Notes under the pieces: generated by a model
Seen by the model: the letters and a program-made list of their open reading frames with translations, nothing else
What the model was told of the DNA's origin: nothing
Database searches by the model: none
Position numbers and translations under genes: made by a program
Origin: Planctomicrobium piriforme
GTDB taxonomy: Bacteria; Planctomycetota; Planctomycetia; Planctomycetales; Planctomycetaceae
Length of the DNA stretch: 64,000 bases
Direction: 5' to 3'
Assembly (NCBI RefSeq): GCF_900113665.1
Contig: NZ_FOQD01000016.1
Span: 62,001-126,000, forward strand
Shown: positions 17,867-25,318 of the stretch, in pieces
Layout: each line of letters begins with the position of its first letter
Numbering within the stretch: the first letter of the stretch is position 1

Positions 17867-19075
17867 CTACTTGTTTCCCTGCCCGAGGAAACTGAACAGC
17901 CGCCGCTTCGGTTTTTCCGGCGTTTCTTCTTCCGTAACTTCGGAAACTGAGCCGGTATCGAGCTGCGTGGCGAGCTGCTGAATCGCCCGCGTGATTTTCG
18001 CCTTGGGAAACTCCGTGACCAGGGGGACGCCGTTGTTGCGCGACTCCACGACGACTGCATATTCGTTGGGAATCTGCCAGTACACGTCACGGCCGATGGT
18101 TTCGAGCGCCTTGCTCAGGCTGATCTGGGTATCGCCGAGACCAACCCGATTGACGATCACGCGAATCTTGTCGGCGAGTCCATGGTCTTCCAGGAACTGA
18201 TTGATGCGAACGACGTTACGCAGGCAGGGCAAATCGAGCTGCGTGACGACAAGAATATGGTCGGAAACGTCCATCGCCGCCTTGTCGAGCGCTGTGAACG
18301 ACTTGCTGACGTCGATGATCAGATGGGTGAACGTCGCCTTCAGCAGCGCGATCACGCGCTGCAGTTCTTCGGCGTTCATCGGCGGAGCGGCTTCCATGTG
18401 CACCGGTCGGGGCAGGAGAAACGCGCCGCTGGCATGCTGCGTCAGCGAACGTTTGAGCATCGAGAAATCGAGCCGGTTCACGTTCTCGGCCACATCCTGA
18501 ATCGTGTAGTCGGGAATGATGTCGAGCCAGACGTCCGCATCGCCCAGCGACAGATCCAGGTCGATGATCGCCACGCTGTTGGTCTTGTTCAACGCCAGAG
18601 CGCAGCCCAGGTTCACCGCCAGCGAGGTGCAGCCGACGCCGCCGCCGGAACCGACGACCGTCAGCACGGTGGTGCCGCGAGACCGTCCATCTTTGCCGCC
18701 CCCGGCCGAGTGAATACGATCGAGCGCCGCCAGAAAGTCATCCAGATTGAGCGGCGAGCTGAGGAATTCCTTCGCTCCGTTCCGCATCGCCTGCAGAATC
18801 AGCGAGCCTTCCTGCGATCGGCTCACCACCAGCACCTGGCACTGCGGCGCTTCCCGGGTGATTTCGGCAATCAGCGTCAACCCGCGTTGCGGGTCGGAGT
18901 CGAGCGAGACGAGCGCAATGTGCGGCAGCGTCTGCTTGACGATGTCGGCGAAGAACTCGTAACGGGCGCATTCCGCTTCGAGCCAGACCGAGTCGATCCC
19001 CAGCAGCAGGTTCTTGATGGAGTTCCGGGAGGCATCGTGCGGGTCGACGATGGCGAGGCGATAAACGTTGTTCAT
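17867..19075 (-). CDS. cpaE: Flp pilus assembly ATPase-like protein CpaE/TadZ
   Basis: 402 residues from ATG 19075 (AAAGGA site upstream). Residues 1-125 form a receiver-like domain (LAIVDPHDASRN; conserved-Asp strand VSLDSD), and residues 130-350 a ParA/MinD-like P-loop domain. The nucleotide loop reads VGSGGGVGCTSLAVNL (141-156): both the signature lysine and the Walker lysine of MinD are replaced, as is common in TadZ/CpaE. DLDLSLGDADVWLD and the downstream VTQLDLPCLRNVVR are typical. CpaE localises the Tad apparatus at the membrane or pole. It is the last gene of the minus-strand pilus locus; the expected cpaF is missing next to it. Confidence 0.88.
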   Translation of the reverse strand: MNNVYRLAIVDPHDASRNSIKNLLLGIDSVWLEAECARYEFFADIVKQTLPHIALVSLDSDPQRGLTLIAEITREAPQCQVLVVSRSQEGSLILQAMRNGAKEFLSSPLNLDDFLAALDRIHSAGGGKDGRSRGTTVLTVVGSGGGVGCTSLAVNLGCALALNKTNSVAIIDLDLSLGDADVWLDIIPDYTIQDVAENVNRLDFSMLKRSLTQHASGAFLLPRPVHMEAAPPMNAEELQRVIALLKATFTHLIIDVSKSFTALDKAAMDVSDHILVVTQLDLPCLRNVVRINQFLEDHGLADKIRVIVNRVGLGDTQISLSKALETIGRDVYWQIPNEYAVVVESRNNGVPLVTEFPKAKITRAIQQLATQLDTGSVSEVTEEETPEKPKRRLFSFLGQGNK

Positions 19076-19157
19076 CTCACAAGTTCCTTTGGCCGCACTT
19101 TTGATTCGCAAGACGAGTGCCGGAATCAGACCGGCGTGATGGTCTCAGCGTGGTGGT

Positions 19158-21110
19158 CTACTTGTCGGCCTGTTTCTCCGCGGCAGCCTTCTGGTTGGAG
19201 TCCGACTTGGGCTCGATCAGTCCCGGCAGGCTGCGGCTGTCAAAAATCGAGGATCGTGTTTTGGCTTCGGGCTTCTTCGCTTCCGGTTTGGTAGCGTCGA
19301 TCGGGGTCTGCACGCTGGCTGAGGCCTGAGTGACAGGTTTCTCACGGGCTGGTTTGAACTCATTGGATTCGACCGGGGGATGGAATGGATTCACAATCGT
19401 CGTGCGGCTGCCCGGCGTGACCACTTTCTCGCCGCTGGCCTGTTGAATCTTCCCTCGGCTGGCCGGCTTGTTGGCCGAGACTGCAGGGGTCGGTTCCATG
19501 GCCGGAGGGGCGGGGCCCATGCCTGGCGGAATTGGTCCCATACTGGGAGGAGCGATCAGCTCCGTGGACGGCGGGCAGTTGCCGCCCGGGCATTGCGGAC
19601 CATAGTTGGGCACTTCCAGATTGCCGTCGAGGTAGAGTTCGCGGTCGGTCGGAATGGTGCTGCTCAGACCAGGCCCGCCGGCCGGCACCTGACAGGGCGC
19701 CATCGGCGAAACCATTTGCGGCGTCACCAGAATCACGAGTTCCGTTTCCCCGACGTTAAAGCTCTTACGGCTGAAGGCGGCTCCGATCCACGGCAGTTCG
19801 CCCAGGAACGGAATCTTTTGCGTCGTGCCCTGTTCACGGGTGGAGATCAAGCCCCCGATCATCAGCGTTTCACCGAATCGCATTTCGACCTGGGTATTGA
19901 CGCTGCGGCTGGTGATACCAGGCACCACGAGTCCGTTGATCGTCACCGAGTTACTGAAATCGCGTTCGCTCACTTCCGGAGCCAGGTCCAGCCGCAGGCG
20001 GCCTTCTCCCAGCACGATCGGCACCGCTTCGAGCCGCACGCCGAATTCGCGCCACTGAATGCTCAGGTTCCCGAACGACTGTGGCACCAGCACGGGGAAT
20101 TCACCGCCCGAGTGGACGGTGGCTGGTCGGCCGCTGGTGGTGACCAGAATCGGCTCGGCCAGAATTTTGGCGAGTGACTCAGACTGGAGGGCATGCAGAA
20201 AGCCCTGGAAGATGTTGTTGTTACCGGTAATCGCAAACTGCATTTCCGAGTTCGCGAGAGCCGTTTGTGCAATGTTCACGGCTGGCGGACCACCGAACGG
20301 CAATGTCGCCCCGGCGACTGGCGCCAGGGAACCAATCGAGTTCGCAACGTAATACTGCTGGCCGGTCATGAGGAAGTTGAAGCCGAGTTCCCGCAGCTTG
20401 CTGCGCTGAACTTCGATCACCTTCACATGCAGCTGCACCTGGCTGGGCCCGGCGACCGTCAACTGCGGATGCACGATTTCATAAAACTGTTCGGCGATCG
20501 ACATGATTTCGGGAATCTGCGAGGGTTCCGTGACCCAGCCTCGAAGCACGACGCCGTCACGGATGCCGACCACTTCAATGGCGGAACCGGGAAACAGGCG
20601 GTCGAGATAGGCTTTCAATTCCCGCGTATCAGGCTCGACGAACACCTCGATGGTGTGCATGTTGTCGAATTCGTCGATCAGCTTCAGGCTGGTGACGCCG
20701 GCTGCTTCAGCATGGATGCGAATCCGATGCGGCGAAAGTGCTTTCACCGAGATCTTGTCCTGATCGAAGCCATCGACGACTTTGATGCGATTGGCTAGTT
20801 CCAGTACGCGTGAGTCGAGAACCCGCAGGTTGATTTTGCTGAAGGGGGCGGTGACCTGAAAAACCGTTTCACCGGGCTGAACCTGATTCGCGGCGGCAGC
20901 GGCCGGATTTGGACTGGCAGTGGGAGCGGGGGCCGCGAACGAATTGGATGCGTCGGGTGGCGCCGCAGGAATGGGGGATGCGGAAATCGGCGCCGGCGAG
21001 GGGGGCGGGAGCGGCGGCTGTGCCTGCAGCGAGGTGTGCCACGGCAACGCGACAGCCAGCATCAGGCCGCCGAGAAGCTGAGAAACACCATATTCAGAAA
21101 CGTTGCGCAT
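19158..21110 (-). CDS. cpaC: Flp/Tad pilus secretin CpaC/RcpA
   Basis: 650 residues from ATG 21110 with a signal peptide (to ~31) and a Pro/Ala-rich linker. An N-domain (~95-180) is followed by a BON-like segment (AIEVVGIRDGVVLRGWV) and the secretin domain (~260-500). The secretin signatures seen are GEFPVLVPQ, EFGVRLEAVPIVLGEGRLRL and the terminal IPFLGELPWIGAAFSRKS with ELVILVTPQMV. It forms the outer membrane channel of the Tad pilus. The C-terminal ~170 residues are a Pro-rich extension beyond the usual length of the family. A strong hairpin lies between cpaB and this start. Confidence 0.9.
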   Translation of the reverse strand: MRNVSEYGVSQLLGGLMLAVALPWHTSLQAQPPLPPPSPAPISASPIPAAPPDASNSFAAPAPTASPNPAAAAANQVQPGETVFQVTAPFSKINLRVLDSRVLELANRIKVVDGFDQDKISVKALSPHRIRIHAEAAGVTSLKLIDEFDNMHTIEVFVEPDTRELKAYLDRLFPGSAIEVVGIRDGVVLRGWVTEPSQIPEIMSIAEQFYEIVHPQLTVAGPSQVQLHVKVIEVQRSKLRELGFNFLMTGQQYYVANSIGSLAPVAGATLPFGGPPAVNIAQTALANSEMQFAITGNNNIFQGFLHALQSESLAKILAEPILVTTSGRPATVHSGGEFPVLVPQSFGNLSIQWREFGVRLEAVPIVLGEGRLRLDLAPEVSERDFSNSVTINGLVVPGITSRSVNTQVEMRFGETLMIGGLISTREQGTTQKIPFLGELPWIGAAFSRKSFNVGETELVILVTPQMVSPMAPCQVPAGGPGLSSTIPTDRELYLDGNLEVPNYGPQCPGGNCPPSTELIAPPSMGPIPPGMGPAPPAMEPTPAVSANKPASRGKIQQASGEKVVTPGSRTTIVNPFHPPVESNEFKPAREKPVTQASASVQTPIDATKPEAKKPEAKTRSSIFDSRSLPGLIEPKSDSNQKAAAEKQADK

Positions 21111-21138
21111 CCTTGCACCTTTTAACCCCGGCCAAACC

Positions 21139-21171
21139 GGCGAGGCCACTTCGGAAAGAAGTGACCTCGCC
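21139..21171 (-). promoter_or_regulatory. Intercistronic hairpin before cpaC
   Basis: A 14-base stem with a single mismatch (GGCGAGGCCACTTC against GAAGTGACCTCGCC) and a 5-base loop, 28 bases upstream of the cpaC ATG. A second palindrome, ACGGCAACC-A-GGTTGCCGT, is at 21245-21263. Likely an mRNA stability or attenuation element between cpaB and cpaC. No T run, so not a classic terminator. Confidence 0.5.
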
Positions 21172-21296
21172 CAGTCCGGCAATGAATCTGCTCAACGTCC
21201 GGTGCGGGCGTTGAAACGTCCGCGGAATCCATTCTCTCCGGTCCACGGCAACCAGGTTGCCGTCAATTCGTCGCTGAGACGTCGCTCTGTCGAGCC

Positions 21297-22421
21297 TTAC
21301 AGAGCGCCGTCCAAGTTCTCTAATGTCTGTTCCATGCCATCGGGCGAACGCAACTTATGGGGAACGCCCTGCTCAAGGATCAGTTGATCCGGCGTTTTTG
21401 CGACTTCACCAGTCGTTCCTGTCGCGCCTGTCGCGGGACCTTGTATTCCGTTGACCGAACTGGGCGAGTTCAACGTTTGTGCAATCGGATTGCCGTTCAG
21501 TTCGAACTGATGCGGGACAATTTCGTTGCCGTGGTAAACCTGGACCGTCCACATTGGCTGAGCCGGTACTGCGGCGACCGGACTCGGCTGGGCCGAAGTC
21601 TGATCGAGGAATTGCTGTGCCGACTGCGGTTCGGGTTCTTCTTCAACAAAACCGCGGTTCTGGCGATCGTACAGCGGCATTTCGCCGTCGTTCAGACCCA
21701 CGGTCCCTTCGAGTTCTTCCATCAGTTTTTCGTCGACGTCTTTCGTCTGGGCGAGTTCGTCATCGCCGCGTCGCCGCCAGGACAGGCTCAACGAGCCTTT
21801 TCGTTGTGCCAGAATCACAAAGCCGGCTTGTTCCGGGGTCAGCAGCAGGGCGACGTTCTTGGCCCGGCTGGCGTTCGGTTTGTCTTCGAGTCGAGTGGCG
21901 GTGGTGTCATCGGTGGCGAAGACTTCCACATACTCGAGCAGTGTTTTGGTTTTGGAAACGGTCGTTCCCCGCTCGCCGCGGCCCTGGTACGTCACCAGAA
22001 CGTCGACGCGGTCGCCAGGTCGCAGCAGTCCGCTGATCGTGTGCGTGTCATCCACGGGAATCGAAATCACCCGCATCCCCATGGGGATTGCCACCGACTT
22101 GCCCCAGTCGCCCGGGTCGGTCAGCTTGGTTTTGCGAATGATGTCGCCGGCCATAAAGGGGACTTTGGCGGCCCGCTGTTCGTAGTCGGCCTCTGTCTGC
22201 ACGGCGTCTGCATGCCCGGAGTTGGCCGGGATGTCTTTGAACGTCGTGTTGTCAGGGGTCAGACGCATGCCGGTATCAATGTTTTCCAGGGCCACAAGGA
22301 CCTTGATGGTGGCAACTTTGACGGGAGTCTGGTTTCCCTGCATGGCTTGTTGCACGCCTAACATGGCGACGAGGCCGCAGCCTCCAGCAACAGCCAGCAG
22401 GATGAGTGTCTTCGGTTTCAT
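21297..22421 (-). CDS. cpaB: Flp pilus assembly protein CpaB/RcpC
   Basis: 374 residues: an N-terminal membrane helix (~5-25), then an SAF domain (~38-105: VLVALENIDTGMRLTPDN, MAGDIIRKTKLTDP) and the RcpC segment (~110-200: VISIPVDDTHTISGLLRPGD, RVDVLVTY). CpaB sits in the periplasm and supports secretin assembly in the Tad system. The C-terminal third is acidic and Pro/Gln-rich. Upstream lies cpaA (384 bases away, with a hairpin between) and downstream cpaC, all on the minus strand. Confidence 0.88.
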   Translation of the reverse strand: MKPKTLILLAVAGGCGLVAMLGVQQAMQGNQTPVKVATIKVLVALENIDTGMRLTPDNTTFKDIPANSGHADAVQTEADYEQRAAKVPFMAGDIIRKTKLTDPGDWGKSVAIPMGMRVISIPVDDTHTISGLLRPGDRVDVLVTYQGRGERGTTVSKTKTLLEYVEVFATDDTTATRLEDKPNASRAKNVALLLTPEQAGFVILAQRKGSLSLSWRRRGDDELAQTKDVDEKLMEELEGTVGLNDGEMPLYDRQNRGFVEEEPEPQSAQQFLDQTSAQPSPVAAVPAQPMWTVQVYHGNEIVPHQFELNGNPIAQTLNSPSSVNGIQGPATGATGTTGEVAKTPDQLILEQGVPHKLRSPDGMEQTLENLDGAL

Positions 22422-22623
22422 GTGTGCCCTTCCGACGTCATGGTGTCCATGCGCGGTCGAGGCCGAAACGAGTCGACTCTGTCTCAGAATCGGCTGGTCC
22501 CGGCGGACTGCTTCAATTTATGCGGGTTGTATCGATTAAAATGACCATACCGGTCGTGCCGGTTAGCGACTTTGTGCGACTCAAACTGTGCGATTTGTCC
22601 AGTTTCACAGTCAGGTCGCGCGG

Positions 22624-22653
22624 AGAGCAGCACACCCGGCGATGTGCTGCTCT
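22624..22653 (-). promoter_or_regulatory. Perfect 11-base hairpin between cpaA and cpaB
   Basis: AGAGCAGCACA, an 8-base loop, then TGTGCTGCTCT. It lies in the 383-base spacer 22422-22804, about 200 bases upstream of cpaB. The spacer also holds word-like repeats at 22715-22797 (GAGCGTTGAGAGATC, CTCTCGACTCTGGACCCTC). The gap suggests that cpaB has its own promoter. Confidence 0.45.
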
Positions 22654-22804
22654 GCGTGTTGCTTTGTTCACTGCTCTACTATGCGACCTCGAAAATCGAT
22701 TTGACAGAGTCGTTGAGCGATGAGCGTTGAGAGATCAATGCATGAGTTGATTCTCTGGCTCTCGACTCTGGACCCTCAGCACTCGATTCTTCGGATTTCA
22801 CCTG

Positions 22805-23356
22805 CTAGATCATGCCGGCGAACGCGAAGTACCCGATCGATCCGATGCAGATGGGGATGCCGTAGGGGAGGAGCAGCATGCGGGGTTTCCGCTCTGCGGC
22901 AATTTCGTTCAGTTTGCGGGGGTCTTTGATGGTCATGAATTCGGTCATGATCATCAGGAACTGCCCGTAGTGTTTTTCCCAGGCACGGCGGTACAACACC
23001 ATGATGATGGCCATCACAGCGCCCACGATGATGGTGGCGATGAAGGCATGCCAGGTGACCGTGGCCCCGAGCCAGGCTCCGATGCCGGCCATCAGTTTGA
23101 CGTCGCCGGCGCCCATGCCGCCCACCGCATACAGCGGCAGCAATGTGGCCAGTCCGACGACCATGCCCAGCAGGCCGGCTCCGAGCCCTTCCCAGCCGCC
23201 CACCCAGGCGCTGTAGACGAGACCCGAGAGAACCATCGGGAAGGTGATCCAGTTGGGAACGCGAAGTTCCTTGCCGTCGATATACGCGGCGACGATGAGA
23301 ATCAGGCACACGACTTTGACGTGCCAGTTTTCGATGAGAATTGTCTGCCAATCCAT
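22805..23356 (-). CDS. cpaA: Prepilin peptidase, A24 family (CpaA/TadV)
   Basis: 183 residues with about five membrane helices. The two catalytic aspartates of the A24 family are visible: IVAAYIDGKELRVPNW (D27) and the GxGD motif GGMGAGDVKL (~79-88). Short, without the N-methyltransferase domain, as in the Tad-specific peptidases. It should cleave the two Flp pilins encoded upstream after their EDG sites, at the cytoplasmic face of the inner membrane. A 38-residue membrane peptide gene ends 28 bases before its start. Confidence 0.9.
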   Translation of the reverse strand: MDWQTILIENWHVKVVCLILIVAAYIDGKELRVPNWITFPMVLSGLVYSAWVGGWEGLGAGLLGMVVGLATLLPLYAVGGMGAGDVKLMAGIGAWLGATVTWHAFIATIIVGAVMAIIMVLYRRAWEKHYGQFLMIMTEFMTIKDPRKLNEIAAERKPRMLLLPYGIPICIGSIGYFAFAGMI

Positions 23357-23384
23357 GTTTGCCGGCCTTTCAGTAAAAAATGGG

Positions 23385-23501
23385 TTACGGACGTCCGCCG
23401 AGACCCAAAGTGGGCAGAAGAAACATGGCCGCGCCCGAGACCATGAACGGGATCAGTTCCACGACGGGCAACGCTCCCAGATCAAGCCAGAAGGGCAACA
23501 T
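23385..23501 (-). CDS. 38-residue hydrophobic peptide in the pilus locus
   Basis: A small open frame starting with ATG at 23501 and ending at TAA 23387-23385. The start has a good AGAGGA ribosome site 8-9 bases upstream, which is the main support. The peptide is almost entirely hydrophobic (WLDLGALPVVELIPF, then MVSGAAMFLLPTLG), enough for one or two membrane passes. It lies between pilin 1 and the prepilin peptidase on the same strand. I do not recognise it; it could be a small Tad accessory protein. Confidence 0.5.
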   Translation of the reverse strand: MLPFWLDLGALPVVELIPFMVSGAAMFLLPTLGLGGRP

Positions 23502-23645
23502 GGCACAAGTCCTCTACCGTGTGATTCTTTTGAGGGGGAAAAGCAATTCACGAAGCATTTCAGAGCCGCGAACAAAATCTCTCAATTCGTGAGAATTCTT
23601 TTGCCGCGAGCGGATCTATGTCGGTTTTGTGAGTGGTTCTCAACA

Positions 23646-23674
23646 GAAAAAGGGAGACAGGCGGGCCGCCCGCC
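23646..23674 (-). terminator. Putative terminator after pilin 1
   Basis: Read on the minus strand, a GC-rich stem GGCGGG-CGG-CCCGCC is followed eight bases later by CTTTTTC. It lies 64 bases after the pilin 1 stop. This may limit read-through from the strongly expressed pilin into the assembly genes. Distance from stem to T tract is long, so confidence is modest. Confidence 0.4.
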
Positions 23675-23737
23675 GGAGTTCTTCCGGCGAACGGCGGACC
23701 CTGTTTCCCTGTCAACTTCAGAGCCAGCAACTCAAAA

Positions 23738-23911
23738 TTATGTGAGCTGGTTGGAAATCTGGTTGAAGCGGGCGGCGGCGTTGGTACCGACGGCCTTAAT
23801 GGCGGTCAAGCACACGATCACGATCAGGGCCAGCATCACGGCATATTCAACCGCGGTCGGGCCGTCTTCAGACTTCAGGAACTTCTTGACGCTCAGGATG
23901 ACGTTGTTCAT
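23738..23911 (-). CDS. Flp/Fap-type pilin 1
   Basis: 57 residues from ATG 23911 to TAA 23738. The leader (MNNVILSVKKFLKSEDG) ends at the conserved cleavage site, followed by PTAVEYAVMLALIVIVCL, the Flp pilin hydrophobic core with the obligatory E-Y pair. The mature subunit is ~40 residues, usual for Flp. It is nearly identical in the core to pilin 2 at 24318-24488, so the pair arose by duplication. Upstream is a ~165-base leader with two hairpins (24029-24043 and 24051-24068) and a promoter-like motif shared with pilin 2. Confidence 0.92.
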   Translation of the reverse strand: MNNVILSVKKFLKSEDGPTAVEYAVMLALIVIVCLTAIKAVGTNAAARFNQISNQLT

Positions 23912-24084
23912 TTCAGGCTCTCTCTCTTTATTATGCTGGTCGGGCTCTCACCTCCGACCCTTCACCAAGACGCAGCCCGCACGATCATCGGGCGAGTTCA
24001 GCCGCGTCCAAGCTTCTCTCTCACACAGCGGGTCGTTCCCGCGTTGCTTTCCCCGAGCACACTCGGGGCGGGCAACATGCAAAA

Positions 24085-24113
24085 CCTAGGTCGAGTTTTC
24101 GGGGAGGCAAATT
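24085..24113 (-). promoter_or_regulatory. Bipartite promoter-like motif upstream of pilin 1
   Basis: Read on the minus strand: AATTTGC, 16 bases, CCTAGGTTTTGCAT. The same two boxes with the same 16-base spacing precede pilin 2. Box 1 lies in an AT-rich tract. Distance from CCTAGG to the ATG is 173 bases. Confidence 0.55.
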
Positions 24114-24215
24114 ATTCTTTTAGGTATTTTCCCCATATTTATGTTTGGTGACCTGACGCCACATTCAGGAGCCGAATGGTTCGATTTCGCCACATATCCC
24201 GCTGCCAGGATTCAA

Positions 24216-24253
24216 CAAAAAACGCTGCCCTGACCGGAGGGGCCAGAGCAGCG
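24216..24253 (-). terminator. Intrinsic terminator after pilin 2
   Basis: Read on the minus strand: CGCTGCTCTG, an 11-base loop, CAGGGCAGCG, then six T. The stem has 10 pairs (one G:U). It is 65 bases past the pilin 2 stop, so pilin 2 is probably a monocistronic unit. Confidence 0.8.
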
Positions 24254-24317
24254 CGGTGGATTCAGGCTGTGAAACGATCTCACACGCAGTCAGATGCGTG
24301 AATTTCCGGCGTCGCGG

Positions 24318-24488
24318 TTACGTCAAAGCGTTCTTCACCGCGTTGAACCGGCCCGAGGCGTTGGTTCCGACCGCTTTGATCGCTGTGAGACAGACGATCA
24401 CGATCAAAGCCAGCATCACGGCATATTCAACAGCGGTCGGGCCGTCTTCTGATTTCAGAAACGTCTGGATCGGACGGAGGACAGACAT
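24318..24488 (-). CDS. Flp/Fap-type pilin 2
   Basis: 56 residues from ATG 24488, preceded by AGGA at 7 bases; the ATG five codons upstream lacks such a site. The leader ends SEDG, then PTAVEYAVMLALIVIVCLTA, identical in the core to pilin 1; only the ends differ (SVLRPIQT at the start, GRFNAVKNALT at the end). Own promoter-like motif upstream and own terminator downstream. Two pilins may be a major/minor pair, or alternative subunits of the same pilus. Confidence 0.92.
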   Translation of the reverse strand: MSVLRPIQTFLKSEDGPTAVEYAVMLALIVIVCLTAIKAVGTNASGRFNAVKNALT

Positions 24489-24529
24489 GGAAGATTCCTG
24501 CACGGCAAAAGTTGTTGACGATGCAGAAA

Positions 24530-24558
24530 CCTAGGTGACCATGCTGCAAAAGCAAATT
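24530..24558 (-). promoter_or_regulatory. Bipartite promoter-like motif upstream of pilin 2
   Basis: Read on the minus strand: AATTTGC, 16 bases, CCTAGGTTTCTGCAT. It matches the motif before pilin 1 in both boxes and spacing. CCTAGG ends 41 bases before the ATG, a normal distance for a promoter -10 region. Confidence 0.6.
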
Positions 24559-24701
24559 TTCTGTAAGGATTTTGTAAGGAAATTTGGCTTCATTGTCGGA
24601 ACGACCCGCAATCCGCGCAGGAACGGAGCGACAGTCTGAACCACTGCGTTGCAGGCCCCGAAGACTTCAGCGGCCCCGGCGTCCTTCTATTCAACCCGCG
24701 A

Positions 24702-25058
24702 TCAGTCCAGGTACTCGTCTTCCACGTCGAACTTCGGAATGACGATATTCAGGATGCGCATCTGCCCGACGCCGCGATGCCGCACGCCGGGTGGAATCAG
24801 GACGCACATTCCCGGCTTAAGCGGGATCAACTCGCCGTTCATCTCCAGTGCGGCGCCTGGGTCGCATTCCAGAATGTAATAGGCCTCGGTCTGTCGCAGG
24901 TGGTAGTGCGTCTGCGCATCGAGCGTGATGTCGGTGAGATGGATCGTGGCCGGGTAGTCAGGCACGTCGGCAAACGCCCGTCGAGAAACCCCACAGGGGC
25001 AGGGAACCGGCGCAATCTCGTTGAAATCGACAACATGATAAGAGCCGCCGGTTGCCAT
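24702..25058 (-). CDS. Single-domain cupin protein
   Basis: 118 residues. The double-stranded beta-helix motifs are visible: motif 1 as DAQTHYHLRQTEAYYIL (~47-63; His-x-His then Glu) with G-A-A-LEMNGE, and motif 2 as LKPGMCVLIPPGVRHRGVG (~79-97). The metal ligands His/His/Glu/His are therefore present. An N-terminal PCPCG pair of cysteines is extra. The substrate cannot be told; single-domain cupins include isomerases, dioxygenases and sensors. It stands alone, divergent from the AAA ATPase gene. Confidence 0.8.
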   Translation of the reverse strand: MATGGSYHVVDFNEIAPVPCPCGVSRRAFADVPDYPATIHLTDITLDAQTHYHLRQTEAYYILECDPGAALEMNGELIPLKPGMCVLIPPGVRHRGVGQMRILNIVIPKFDVEDEYLD

Positions 25059-25318
25059 CAGTCACTCCAGTGCAGGTGAAACGAGCGAAGACTCGAAGCC
25101 CGATCATACTGTCTTGATCGTTTCGATCAGTACCAGCGGCGCTCGATCAGCTCTCAACAAGAGGCCGGTTATTCCGATCGCGCTGTTTCCGTCGCTGAAA
25201 CATCCCTTCGATTTTGTAGAAACTCACCCTCCCCTGCCCTGACCTCTGCGGATTCTGAAGCAAGTTTCCCTGTCGGCCGTTCCTCGTGCCGGCAATGAGT
25301 TGTCAGAACGGGACGGGC

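Noticed and set aside
18182..19294. Long plus-strand open frame over cpaE
   Set aside because: It is the antisense of cpaE, whose P-loop and receiver motifs are clear; the plus-strand translation is Arg/His/Gln-rich and has no domain.
21357..22361. Long plus-strand open frame over cpaB
   Set aside because: Antisense shadow of cpaB, which has SAF-domain motifs; no ribosome site or motif on the plus strand.
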